Assembly (NCBI RefSeq): GCF_002931555.1
Contig: NZ_PSTZ01000007.1
Location: 868,001-932,000, forward strand
DNA: 64,000 bases
Reading direction: 5' to 3'
From: Pseudoclavibacter sp. RFBB5
GTDB taxonomy: Bacteria; Actinomycetota; Actinomycetes; Actinomycetales; Microbacteriaceae
The notes under the pieces were generated by a model that saw only the letters and a list, made by a program, of their open reading frames with translations, was not told the DNA's origin and did no database searches. Of this stretch, positions 42,690 to 50,793 are shown one piece after another. Position numbers and translations under genes: made by a program. The first letter of the stretch is position 1; the number at the start of each line of letters is the position of its first letter.

Positions 42690-44180
42690 GTGAAGTTCTC
42701 CGACCTTTCCATCGATGCCGACATCGTCTCGGCCCTCGAGGGACACGGCATCACCGAGCCGTTCCCCATCCAGGAGCAGACGATTCCTCTCGCGCTGAGC
42801 GGGCAGGACATCATCGGCCAGGCCAAGACCGGCACTGGCAAGACCTTCGGCTTCGGCCTCCCCCTCATCCAGCGCCTCGGCCTCGACCCCGCCCATGGCG
42901 TGCAGGCGCTGGTCGTCGTGCCCACCCGCGAGCTCGCGGTCCAGGTCTACGAAGACCTCGAGATCGCCGTCTCCGGTCGCACCACGACCGTCGTCCCGAT
43001 CTACGGCGGCAAGGCGTACGAGGGCCAGATCGAGCAGCTCAAGGCCGGCGCCCAGATCGTCGTCGGCACCCCGGGCCGTCTCCTCGACCTCGCGCAGCAG
43101 CGCATGCTCAACCTCTCCAACGTGCGCGAGATGGTGCTCGACGAGGCCGACAAGATGCTCGACCTCGGCTTCCTCTCCGACATCGAGCGCCTCTTCGCGC
43201 AGACGCCGGCGACCCGCCACACCATGCTCTTCTCCGCGACGATGCCCGGGCCGATCGTCGCCCTCGCCCGCCGCTTCATGACGAAGCCGATCCACATCCG
43301 CGCGACCGACCCGGATGAGGGCATCACGCAGGCGAACATCGAGCACGTCATCTACCGCGCCCACCCGCTCGACAAGGACGAGATGATCGCCCGCATCCTG
43401 CAGGCAGAGGGCCGCGGGAAGACCGTCATCTTCACGCGCACCAAGCGCGCAGCGGCAAAGCTCATGGAGGAGCTCACCGACCGTGGCTTCAAAGCCGCCG
43501 CCGTCCACGGCGACCTCAACCAGGAGCAGCGTGAGCGTGCCATGGCGGCGTTCAAGGCCGGCAAGAAGGACGTGCTCATCGCGACCGACGTCGCGGCTCG
43601 GGGCATCGACGTCGACGACGTGTCGCACGTCATCAACCACACGATCCCGGAGGATGAGAAGGCCTACCTGCACCGTGTGGGCCGCACGGGTCGTGCCGGC
43701 AACACGGGCATCGCCGTGACCTTCATCGACTGGGACGACCTGCACAAGTGGGCGCTCATCTCGAAGGCGCTCGAGCTCGGAGCGGAGGAGCCCGTCGAGA
43801 CGTACTCCTCCTCCCCGCACTTCTACGCCGACATGCGCATCCCGGAAGGCACGAAGGGGCGCATCGCCGCGCCGAAGCGCGAGGTGCAGTCGCCCGGCAG
43901 CCGCCACAGCTCGAGTGAGCGCAACGAACGCAGCGAACGCGGCGGCTCTTCGACGCGAGGCTCGTCGGAGCGGCCCGCACGTTCACGCTCGCGTCGCCGC
44001 AGCGACGACTCGAGCGCCGCTCCGGAAGGCCAGGCGCCGGCAGCGCAGGCCGCGTCCGGAGAGCAGCCTGCCGCCGAGGCCGGGGCAGAACGCCCCGCTC
44101 GGCGACGTCGCCGTCGTCGCGGCGGTGGAGCCGGCAGCGAGTCAGGCGCCTCTCGCCAGGAGTCGCAGCCCAGCGAGTAG
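42690..44180 (+). CDS. DEAD-box ATP-dependent RNA helicase (RhlE-like)
   Basis: 496 aa. All SF2 DEAD motifs: FPIQEQTIP (Q), AKTGTGKTFG (I), VPTRELA (Ia), TPGRLLDL (Ib), VLDEADKM (II), FSATMPGP (III), VIFTRTKRAA (IV), TDVAARGIDV (V) and HRVGRTGRAG (VI). The C-terminal 120 residues are a Ser/Arg/Gly-rich basic tail, usual for actinobacterial cold-shock or ribosome-assembly helicases. GTG 42690 is the only start in frame between the promoter and the Q motif. Confidence 0.96.
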   Translation: MKFSDLSIDADIVSALEGHGITEPFPIQEQTIPLALSGQDIIGQAKTGTGKTFGFGLPLIQRLGLDPAHGVQALVVVPTRELAVQVYEDLEIAVSGRTTTVVPIYGGKAYEGQIEQLKAGAQIVVGTPGRLLDLAQQRMLNLSNVREMVLDEADKMLDLGFLSDIERLFAQTPATRHTMLFSATMPGPIVALARRFMTKPIHIRATDPDEGITQANIEHVIYRAHPLDKDEMIARILQAEGRGKTVIFTRTKRAAAKLMEELTDRGFKAAAVHGDLNQEQRERAMAAFKAGKKDVLIATDVAARGIDVDDVSHVINHTIPEDEKAYLHRVGRTGRAGNTGIAVTFIDWDDLHKWALISKALELGAEEPVETYSSSPHFYADMRIPEGTKGRIAAPKREVQSPGSRHSSSERNERSERGGSSTRGSSERPARSRSRRRSDDSSAAPEGQAPAAQAASGEQPAAEAGAERPARRRRRRRGGGAGSESGASRQESQPSE

Positions 44181-44236
44181 TCGCAGCTCAGCGGGCATCC
44201 GCGGCGCGCCGAGCTGATCGCTGCACGAATGCAGAC

Positions 44237-44260
44237 GGCGCCGAGCACCAGCTCGGCGCC
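44237..44260. terminator. bidirectional terminator after the DEAD-box helicase
   Basis: Perfect 9-bp stem GGCGCCGAG / CTCGGCGCC with a 6-nt loop between convergent genes. Confidence 0.75.
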
Positions 44261-44307
44261 GTTCGCCTCCCCGGCGACGCCGCCGCCCGTCGCCGATCTC
44301 AGGCTGG

Positions 44308-45183
44308 TCAGAGCGGGGTAGCTCCGCCGATCACTGGACCGCTGCCCGTCGCCTGCTCCAGGATCCGCTCCAGCTGCTCGGGCGCCGTCGTGTTCTCGCC
44401 GAGTCGGTTCGGCTTTCCCGCACCGTGGTAGTCGCTCGACCCCGTGACGATGAGGTCGTGCTCTGCAGCGATGTCCAGCAGGAGGCGCCGGCTCTCCGCA
44501 TCGTTCTCCCTGTGCCCCACCTCGAGCCCACCGAGGCCGGCCTGCACCAGCTGCTCGAGGACGTCGGCTGCCATTCCCCGCCTTCCCCTCGATCCCGGAT
44601 GCGCGAGCACGGGCACCCCACCGGCCCTCCGGATGAGCCTGACGGCGTCGAACGGGCTGGGAGCGTAGTGCGCGACGTAATAGCCGCCTCTCCAGTGCAG
44701 GATGGTCTCGAACGCGGCGACACGGCTCTCGACGATGCCCTTGGACACCAGCGCATCGGCGATGTGCGGACGGCCGACCGTCGCGCCGGGCTCCGTGACG
44801 GCGAGCACGTCGTTCCAGTCCAGGTCGTGGTCGCCGCCGATCATCTGCACCATCCGCTCGGCACGCGAGACTCTGGACTCTCGCACCTGCTGCATCTCCG
44901 CCAGCATGACCTCGTTCGCGGGGTCGATGAGGTAGCCCAGCACGTGAATGCTCGCGTGGTTCAGCTGGGAGGAGAACTCGATACCTGGGATGAGCGTCAT
45001 GCCCGTCTCCCGCGCCGCGACGCTGGCATCCGCCCAGCCTGCCGTCGTGTCGTGGTCGGTGAGGGCGATGACGTCGAGGCCCGCCCTCGCCGCCTGCCGC
45101 ACGACGTCACCGGGCGACTCGGTCCCGTCTGAGACCACCGAGTGGGTGTGGAGATCGATGCCTGGCTTGTCGGAGGGGGTCAT
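44308..45183 (-). CDS. PHP-domain metal-dependent phosphoesterase
   Basis: 291 aa. PHP motifs: DLHTHSVVSDGT (I), ALTDHDTTAG (II), GIEFSSQ (III), HPGSRGR and SDYHGAGK (IV). This stand-alone form matches the YciV/RNase AM-like branch (3',5'-nucleotide bisphosphate phosphatase or 5'-3' exonuclease). Exact substrate not readable. TTTGAT, 6 nt upstream of the ATG, is a weak -10 candidate. Confidence 0.9.
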   Translation of the reverse strand: MTPSDKPGIDLHTHSVVSDGTESPGDVVRQAARAGLDVIALTDHDTTAGWADASVAARETGMTLIPGIEFSSQLNHASIHVLGYLIDPANEVMLAEMQQVRESRVSRAERMVQMIGGDHDLDWNDVLAVTEPGATVGRPHIADALVSKGIVESRVAAFETILHWRGGYYVAHYAPSPFDAVRLIRRAGGVPVLAHPGSRGRRGMAADVLEQLVQAGLGGLEVGHRENDAESRRLLLDIAAEHDLIVTGSSDYHGAGKPNRLGENTTAPEQLERILEQATGSGPVIGGATPL

Positions 45184-45254
45184 GCTTCGATCAAATCACA
45201 GGGGGTCCGGAAGTGAACGCCACGCGCCTCCCAGGCTCTCTTCGGCTCTGGGGC

Positions 45255-45260
45255 TACGCT
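45255..45260 (+). promoter_or_regulatory. -10 hexamer of the EEP-family gene (TACGCT)
   Basis: TACGCT, 9 nt before ATG 45270. Confidence 0.5.
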
Positions 45261-45269
45261 GAGGCGGTC

Positions 45270-46325
45270 ATGCCGCGCAGCTCTTCACACCCCAGACGTT
45301 CCTCTCTCGCCGGCCACCGTGCAGCGGGGATCCTCCTCGGGCTGGTCGCGCTCGCCGCGGCGATCGTCCTCGGCTGGCCGCAGCTGCTCGACCTGCAGCG
45401 CGCGCCGCTGGTGGCCCAGGCGATCTCGTTCCGGCTGCCCGTGGCCATCGGGGCGACGGCGATCCTCCTGCTCCTGCTCATTCCGGTCCTCGCCTCTCGG
45501 AAGGCGCGCGCGGTCCTCGGGATGACCGCTCTGGTCATCGCGCTGTTCGTCGCGTCGACGGTCGCTGTGCTCTTCGACCGGGGCCTCGGTGCTCCCCTCG
45601 CCGCGAGCGACGCGCCGGGGTCCATCAACATCCTGAGCTGGAACACGCGCGGCGACGCTCCCGGCTCCCCCTCGATCGCCGAGCTCGCCGTGGAAGTCGG
45701 TGCGGATGTCGTCGTGCTCCCGGAGACGACCGAGGAGCTGGGCGTGGAGATCGCCGCACAGATGTCCGAGGCCGGCTCACCCATGTGGGTGCACACCCAG
45801 ACCATCGATGAGGACTACAAGGCCACGTCGACGACGCTCCTCATCTCTCCGGACCTCGGCGACTACGAGGTCGTCACCGACCGCGGTGATACGAGCACGC
45901 TTCCGACGGTCATCGCGGTCCCGGTCGACGGCAGCGGCCCCACGATCATCGCCGCGCACCCCGTCTCGCCGACGCCGGGCAACATGGAGGCGTGGAAGGC
46001 CGACCTGGAATGGCTCGCGGCGCAGTGCACGAGCAACACGATCGTCGCCGGCGACTTCAACTCGACGCTCGACCACCTCTCGGGTCTTGGAGAGAGTGGC
46101 GCCAGCCAGCTCGGCTCGTGCGCGGATGCGGCGCTGGCGACGGGCAACGGCGCCGTGGGCACCTGGACCGCGGGAGTGTCTCCGCTGCTCGGTGCCAACA
46201 TCGACCGTGTCATGGCGACGCCGGAGTGGAGCGTCACGGGCTTCGAGGTGGTGGTCTCCCGCGACGACGCCGGCAGCGACCACCGGCCGGTGTTCGCGCA
46301 GCTTTCCCCGTCGTCGCTGAGCTGA
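45270..46325 (+). CDS. membrane-anchored endonuclease/exonuclease/phosphatase family protein
   Basis: 351 aa. Three N-terminal transmembrane helices (about 17-110) followed by an EEP domain with LSWNTRGD, LPETTEE (catalytic Glu), AGDFNSTLDH and GSDHRPV (catalytic Asp-His). The hydrolytic domain probably faces outside. Related proteins act as nucleases or phosphodiesterases; the substrate is unknown. Start at ATG 45270, favoured over the ATG at 45213 because of the -10 position. Confidence 0.88.
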   Translation: MPRSSSHPRRSSLAGHRAAGILLGLVALAAAIVLGWPQLLDLQRAPLVAQAISFRLPVAIGATAILLLLLIPVLASRKARAVLGMTALVIALFVASTVAVLFDRGLGAPLAASDAPGSINILSWNTRGDAPGSPSIAELAVEVGADVVVLPETTEELGVEIAAQMSEAGSPMWVHTQTIDEDYKATSTTLLISPDLGDYEVVTDRGDTSTLPTVIAVPVDGSGPTIIAAHPVSPTPGNMEAWKADLEWLAAQCTSNTIVAGDFNSTLDHLSGLGESGASQLGSCADAALATGNGAVGTWTAGVSPLLGANIDRVMATPEWSVTGFEVVVSRDDAGSDHRPVFAQLSPSSLS

Positions 46326-46381
46326 CGCGCCTTCTCGTCGAGAGCGCCTCGACGGTGACCGCGTCGTCCAGTTTTCCGCGC

Positions 46382-46387
46382 GACAAT
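46382..46387 (+). promoter_or_regulatory. -10 hexamer of the aminopeptidase gene (GACAAT), leaderless type
   Basis: GACAAT with a 6-nt gap to GTG 46394; the first base departs from TANNNT. Confidence 0.5.
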
Positions 46388-46393
46388 GGTGGG

Positions 46394-47965
46394 GTGACTA
46401 CCTCCGACCGCTCCCGCACCCTGTCCGCCACAGCACCTGCCACAGCATCCGCCACGGAGGCGGCATCGGCCGTGGACGAAGGCGCGCAGGCCGTCGAAGC
46501 GCCTGCCAACGAGAACCGCAGCACGACGCCGAAGAGCGACGTGTTCCGGTCGCAGATCATGCGCGGCTGGGCAGAGCGCGACGAGCCGCTGCCGGAGGCC
46601 CGAGTGTCGGTGCCGACAGCCGCCGCCCACCGCGACGCGATCTCCGCACGTCATCGGGGCGCGCGGCTTGTGATCCCAGCGGGGAGTCTGAAGCAGCGCT
46701 CGAACGACACCGACTACCGCTTCCGAGCGCACTCCGCCTTCTCGCAGCTGACGGGGTGGGGCTCGGACGCCGAGCCTGGCGCCGTCCTGGTGCTCGACCC
46801 CGTCGACGACGGCCACGACGCGACGGTGTACTTCCGCGAACGCGCCGGCCGCGACAGCGACGAGTTCTACGCGAACTCCGAGATCGGCGAATTCTGGATC
46901 GGCCCACGGCCGTCGCTCGCGCAGACCGCCGCCGACCTCGACGTCGCGGCTCGGGATCTCGCCGAGTTCTCCGAGCTCGGTCTGGTGACGGACGCGCGCA
47001 CGCTCGTGCTTCGCGAGGCCGATGCTGCGCTCACGGACCGAGTCGACGAGGCTCGGCGCACCATGTCGCTCCCCGACGCCGAGTTCGATGAGCTCCTCGC
47101 CGACGACGCCCTCCTCGCCCAGGACCTCAGCGAGCTCAGGCTTGTGAAGGATGCCTACGAGATCGGCCAGATGCGCGAGGCCGTCGCGGCCACGGCCGCG
47201 GGCTTCGACGACATCGTCGCGGCGCTGGCGCAGGCGTCGGCCCATCCGCGCGGTGAGCGGATCGTGGAGGGCGTCTTCCAGCAGCGGGCGCGCCTCGAGG
47301 GCAACGACGTCGGCTACGACACCATCGCGGCCTCCGGGAGCCACGCCTGCATCCTCCACTGGACGAAGAACTCCGGCGCGGTGCGCCCAGGCGAGCTGAT
47401 CCTCGTGGATGCGGGGGTCGAGGTCGACTCGCTGTTCACGGCGGACATCACGCGGACGATCCCGGTGACGGGACGGTTCAGCGCGGAGCAGCGCCTCGTG
47501 TACGAGATCGTCCTCGAGGCCGCGGATGCCGCGTTCGCGATCGTTCGCCCGGGGATCACGTTCCGCACGATCCATGACACGGCGATGGAGGTCATCGCCA
47601 AGCGCACGCAGGAGCTCGGCATGCCGCTGGGGGTCGGCGAGACGGACCCCGCCGAGCAGCTGTACCGCCGCTACATGGTCCACGGCACGAGCCATCACCT
47701 CGGCATCGACGTGCACGACTGCGCGAAGGCGCGCCGCGAGCTCTACCTCGACGGCGTGCTCGAGGCGGGCATGGTGTTCACGATCGAGCCGGGGCTGTAC
47801 CTGCAGCCGGACGACCTCACGGTGCCAGAGCAGCTCAGGGGCATCGGCGTGCGCATCGAGGACGACATCCTCGTCACAGCCGACGGCGCCGAGAACCTCT
47901 CGTCAGCCATTCCGCGGAGGGTTGCGGATGTCGAGTCGTGGTTCGCGAGGCTTCACGGCGAATAG
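46394..47965 (+). CDS. pepP: Xaa-Pro aminopeptidase (aminopeptidase P, M24B)
   Basis: 523 aa. Cleaves N-terminal residues before proline, with two metal ions. Ligands visible: VDAGVEVDSLFTADITRT (two Asp), HGTSHHLGIDVHD (His), FTIEPGLYL (Glu) and VRIEDDILVT (Glu). An N-terminal creatinase-like domain (about 60-220) precedes them, and the first 45 residues are an Ala/Thr-rich extension. GTG 46394 chosen from the promoter position. Confidence 0.94.
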   Translation: MTTSDRSRTLSATAPATASATEAASAVDEGAQAVEAPANENRSTTPKSDVFRSQIMRGWAERDEPLPEARVSVPTAAAHRDAISARHRGARLVIPAGSLKQRSNDTDYRFRAHSAFSQLTGWGSDAEPGAVLVLDPVDDGHDATVYFRERAGRDSDEFYANSEIGEFWIGPRPSLAQTAADLDVAARDLAEFSELGLVTDARTLVLREADAALTDRVDEARRTMSLPDAEFDELLADDALLAQDLSELRLVKDAYEIGQMREAVAATAAGFDDIVAALAQASAHPRGERIVEGVFQQRARLEGNDVGYDTIAASGSHACILHWTKNSGAVRPGELILVDAGVEVDSLFTADITRTIPVTGRFSAEQRLVYEIVLEAADAAFAIVRPGITFRTIHDTAMEVIAKRTQELGMPLGVGETDPAEQLYRRYMVHGTSHHLGIDVHDCAKARRELYLDGVLEAGMVFTIEPGLYLQPDDLTVPEQLRGIGVRIEDDILVTADGAENLSSAIPRRVADVESWFARLHGE

Positions 47966-47981
47966 CGGCGGGGCCGCTGGC

Positions 47982-48710
47982 TCAGGACGTGCCGTTGGGC
48001 CCCGGCCGTCCCTGGTCTGCCTGCTGGGCGCGCTTCTCGCGCTCGAGCCGCCGCAGCTCGGCCTGCGCTTCTGAGTAGGTGCGGCGGGGCGCTGCGGGGG
48101 CAGCTTCGGTGTCCGTGCTCGCCGCGTCAGTTGCCGGCGCGTCGAGTCCGGGCTGCTGCGCGGGAGGTGCAGCGGGCGGCACGTGAGCCGGCGCCTGCTG
48201 GGCTGGCACCGCAGCGGCAGGTGCCTGCTGCGTGCCGAGGAGACCGCGCGCCTTCCCGGCGTGCTCCCGCGGCACGACGACGTCGAAGTGCGTCGCGACG
48301 ACCTGCATGACCGAGGTGAACTGCCGACGCTGCGGGTTCGCCGCGTATCCGATGACACTCCAGATCACGGAGAAGCCGATCGCGACGGGCAGGATCGCGA
48401 TGAGGGTCTCGAAGCCGACCCCGGGCGTGACGATGAGCACGAGCAGCCCGACGAAGAGACCGAGCATGACGCCCGTGCCGACAGCACCGAGCGCCGCCTT
48501 GCCGAACGACATGCGACCCGTGACCCGCTCGACGGTGCGCAGGTGACTGCCGAGGATCGAGACCGTCGAGACCGGGAAGTCCTGCTTCGCGAGACCGTCC
48601 ACGACGGCGCGGGCTTCCTCGTAGCTCTCGAGGCTCGCGATCACGTCGCCCTCTGGGACCTTCGGGAACCGACTGCGCGCGCCACGTGTCGTCGTGCCTG
48701 GGGTTGTCAT
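47982..48710 (-). CDS. general stress protein 17M-like membrane protein
   Basis: 242 aa. N-terminal domain with ASLESYEEARAVVDGLAKQDFPVSTVSILG features (about 25-55), the general stress 17M-like (YflT-type) pattern. Two transmembrane helices follow (about 72-120), then HFDVVVPREHAGKARGLL and a Pro/Ala/Gln-rich linker with a charged helical end (RRTYSEAQAELRRLEREK). Role unknown. GAGAAT lies 6 nt upstream of the ATG. Confidence 0.82.
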   Translation of the reverse strand: MTTPGTTTRGARSRFPKVPEGDVIASLESYEEARAVVDGLAKQDFPVSTVSILGSHLRTVERVTGRMSFGKAALGAVGTGVMLGLFVGLLVLIVTPGVGFETLIAILPVAIGFSVIWSVIGYAANPQRRQFTSVMQVVATHFDVVVPREHAGKARGLLGTQQAPAAAVPAQQAPAHVPPAAPPAQQPGLDAPATDAASTDTEAAPAAPRRTYSEAQAELRRLEREKRAQQADQGRPGPNGTS

Positions 48711-48716
48711 GCCGCC

Positions 48717-48722
48717 ATTCTC
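48717..48722 (-). promoter_or_regulatory. possible -10 hexamer of the stress-protein gene (GAGAAT)
   Basis: GAGAAT on the minus strand, 6 nt before the ATG at 48710. Confidence 0.4.
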
Positions 48723-48794
48723 TCAGCACGCCAGTAGGAAACGCGGCGGCCCGGTCACATGTTCGCTCTCGGCTGGCGAGCCCCCACGGGCGAC

Positions 48795-48800
48795 TACCAT
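48795..48800 (+). promoter_or_regulatory. -10 hexamer of the MgtE-N/DUF1003/mrp operon (TACCAT), leaderless type
   Basis: TACCAT, 6 nt (tggccc), GTG 48807. Confidence 0.6.
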
Positions 48801-48806
48801 TGGCCC

Positions 48807-50147
48807 GTGAGCGTCTCCAAGGTCTTTACAGCGCGACTTTCCGCGTGCCCCGTCTTCGACGAGGACGGCGACCGCATCGGCAAGGTGCGCGACGTCATCG
48901 TCGAGTACCGCGCAGCGCACTCCCCGCGCGTCAACGGGCTCGTCGTCGAGACGAAGAGCAAGCGACTCATCTTCATCCCGATCCGTCAGGTCGAGTCGAT
49001 CGGCTCGGGGCAGATCGTCGTGAGCGGTGAGATCGACTCGCGCCCGTTCGTGCAGCACGGGCAGGAGGTGCGTGTGCTCGCGGACCTCGCTGACCGCTCC
49101 GTGACCTTCAACGACGGGACGGCGACTGGCACCATCGAGGATGTCCAGATCGAGGAGGACGCGCAGGGGTACTGGAACGTGGGCCAGCTGTTCGTCCGCC
49201 TGCCTCGCAAGAGCAAGCAGCTCTTCGGCACCGGCCCGACGCGCTTCGCGACGTGGGACGAGGTCACTCCAGAGGTGACGCTCGGTGAGCAGCAGGCGGC
49301 GACCCAGTTCCTCACGGCTCACTCCGACATGAAGCCGAGCGACTTCGCGACAGCGCTCCTCGATCTGCCGGATGCACGCCTCAAGGAGGTCGTGAGCATG
49401 CTGCCGGACGAGCGGCTCGCGGATGTGCTCGAGGAGATGCGGGAGTCCGACCAGGTGACGATCATCGAGTGGCTCGATGAGGAGCATGCGGCTGACGTGC
49501 TCGACAAGATGCAGCCTGATGACGCCGCCGATCTCGTGGCCAAGCTGGACGCGGTCAAGAGCGAGGCGCTCCTGCAGCGAATGGACCCGGAGGAGGCGGA
49601 AGAGGTCCGCATGCTCCTCGAGTTCGCACCGGACACCGCTGGTGGTCTCATGACCACCGATCCCGTCATCCTCCCCGGGGACGCCACGGTGGCAGAGGCG
49701 CTCGTGCTGATCCGCCGGAAGGACCTCCCGGCTGCTCTCGCGACCAGTGTCTTCGTGACCCTCTCCCCCTACGAGCCGCCGACCGGCCGGTACCTCGGCC
49801 TCGTGCACTTCCAACGGCTCCTCAGATATCCGCCGCACGAGCGCCTCGACACCATCCTCGACCGCGAGATGGAGCCAGCGCCGACGACGATGCGCGACGC
49901 CGAGGTTGCTCGTGTGCTCGCGAGCTACGACCTCGTCGCGCTGCCCGTCATCGACGAGGCGCACCGCCTCGTCGGCGTCGTGACGATCGACGACGTCCTC
50001 GATCACCTCCTGCCAGAGGACTGGCGACAGGTCGACGCGGAAGGCGAGGTCGTGCCCAGCCGCGTCTCGCAGCGTGTCGGCACGAAGCGCGCCGTCACCG
50101 CCCCCGCGAACTCTCCAGTGGTCCGGAGGACTCATGGCACGTCGTGA
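48807..50147 (+). CDS. soluble MgtE N-terminal/CBS protein with PRC-barrel-like start
   Basis: 446 aa. Residues about 1-150 form two PRC-barrel-like halves (SACPVFDEDGDRIGKVRDVIVE), about 165-270 the superhelical MgtE_N domain (MLPDERLADVLEEM, LDEEHAADVLDKM), about 285-415 a pair of CBS domains (VVGVVTIDDVLDHL-like end). It stops there: the five-helix Mg2+ channel of true MgtE is absent. So it could sense Mg2+ or nucleotides but cannot transport. GTG start fixed by the -10 hexamer. It overlaps the DUF1003 gene by 14 bp. Confidence 0.9.
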   Translation: MSVSKVFTARLSACPVFDEDGDRIGKVRDVIVEYRAAHSPRVNGLVVETKSKRLIFIPIRQVESIGSGQIVVSGEIDSRPFVQHGQEVRVLADLADRSVTFNDGTATGTIEDVQIEEDAQGYWNVGQLFVRLPRKSKQLFGTGPTRFATWDEVTPEVTLGEQQAATQFLTAHSDMKPSDFATALLDLPDARLKEVVSMLPDERLADVLEEMRESDQVTIIEWLDEEHAADVLDKMQPDDAADLVAKLDAVKSEALLQRMDPEEAEEVRMLLEFAPDTAGGLMTTDPVILPGDATVAEALVLIRRKDLPAALATSVFVTLSPYEPPTGRYLGLVHFQRLLRYPPHERLDTILDREMEPAPTTMRDAEVARVLASYDLVALPVIDEAHRLVGVVTIDDVLDHLLPEDWRQVDAEGEVVPSRVSQRVGTKRAVTAPANSPVVRRTHGTS

Positions 50148-50793
50148 AGACGATCTCGAGCGCCCGAAGGTCAAGGGCCTCCACCTCCGTCGGCCGCGCC
50201 CGAAGCCGAGGCGTGACGCTCGTGGAGACGACTCAGAGAACCGCGACCACGAGCGCAGCGATGCGTTCGGCCGCGGCATGGAGGCGTTCGCCCGAGCCAT
50301 GGGCACCCCCGCCTTCCTCGTCGGTCTGTCGCTGTTCGTCATCTTCTGGGTCGTGTGGAACTCGATGGCACCCATAGAGCTGCGCTTCGACTCCGCCGAC
50401 CTCGGCTTCATCGCCCTCACGCTCATGCTCTCGCTCCAGGCGTCCTACGCGGCCCCCATGCTGCTGCTCGCCCAGAACCGGCAGGATGACCGCGACCGCG
50501 TGCAGATCGCGCAGGACCGGCAGCGCGCCGAGCGCAACTCGGCCGACCTCGAGTACCTCGCGCGCGAGATCGTGGCATTGCGCGTCCTGACCAAGGATCT
50601 GGCCTCCAAGGACTTCATCCGGGCCGAGCTGCGCGCCCTGCTCGAGGACATCGAGGACCTCGATGATCCCGACGAGGAGGGCTCTGAGACCATCTCGCGC
50701 GAAGAGCAGCGGGTCAGCGACTCAGCGAGGCGACGTGCGGAAGCCATCCGGGACAGGAAGCGCGCGGCAAAGTCGGCAGAAGAGCAGGTGTGA
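50134..50793 (+). CDS. DUF1003 family membrane protein
   Basis: 219 aa. Basic N-terminus, two transmembrane helices (about 60-80 and 93-112; PAFLVGLSLFVIFWVVWNS and FIALTLMLSLQASYAAPMLL), then a charged cytoplasmic helix with NRQDDRDRVQIAQDR, the DUF1003 hallmark. Function unknown. ATG preceded by gtccggaggac. Both ends overlap neighbours (14 bp and 4 bp), so it is made together with the MgtE-N/CBS protein and Mrp. Confidence 0.9.
   Translation: MARREDDLERPKVKGLHLRRPRPKPRRDARGDDSENRDHERSDAFGRGMEAFARAMGTPAFLVGLSLFVIFWVVWNSMAPIELRFDSADLGFIALTLMLSLQASYAAPMLLLAQNRQDDRDRVQIAQDRQRAERNSADLEYLAREIVALRVLTKDLASKDFIRAELRALLEDIEDLDDPDEEGSETISREEQRVSDSARRRAEAIRDRKRAAKSAEEQV

Noticed and set aside
42614-43318. 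Possible leaderless gene starting at ATG 42614
   Set aside because: Arg/Pro-rich shadow frame within the DEAD-box gene; kept only as a possible upstream regulatory ORF.
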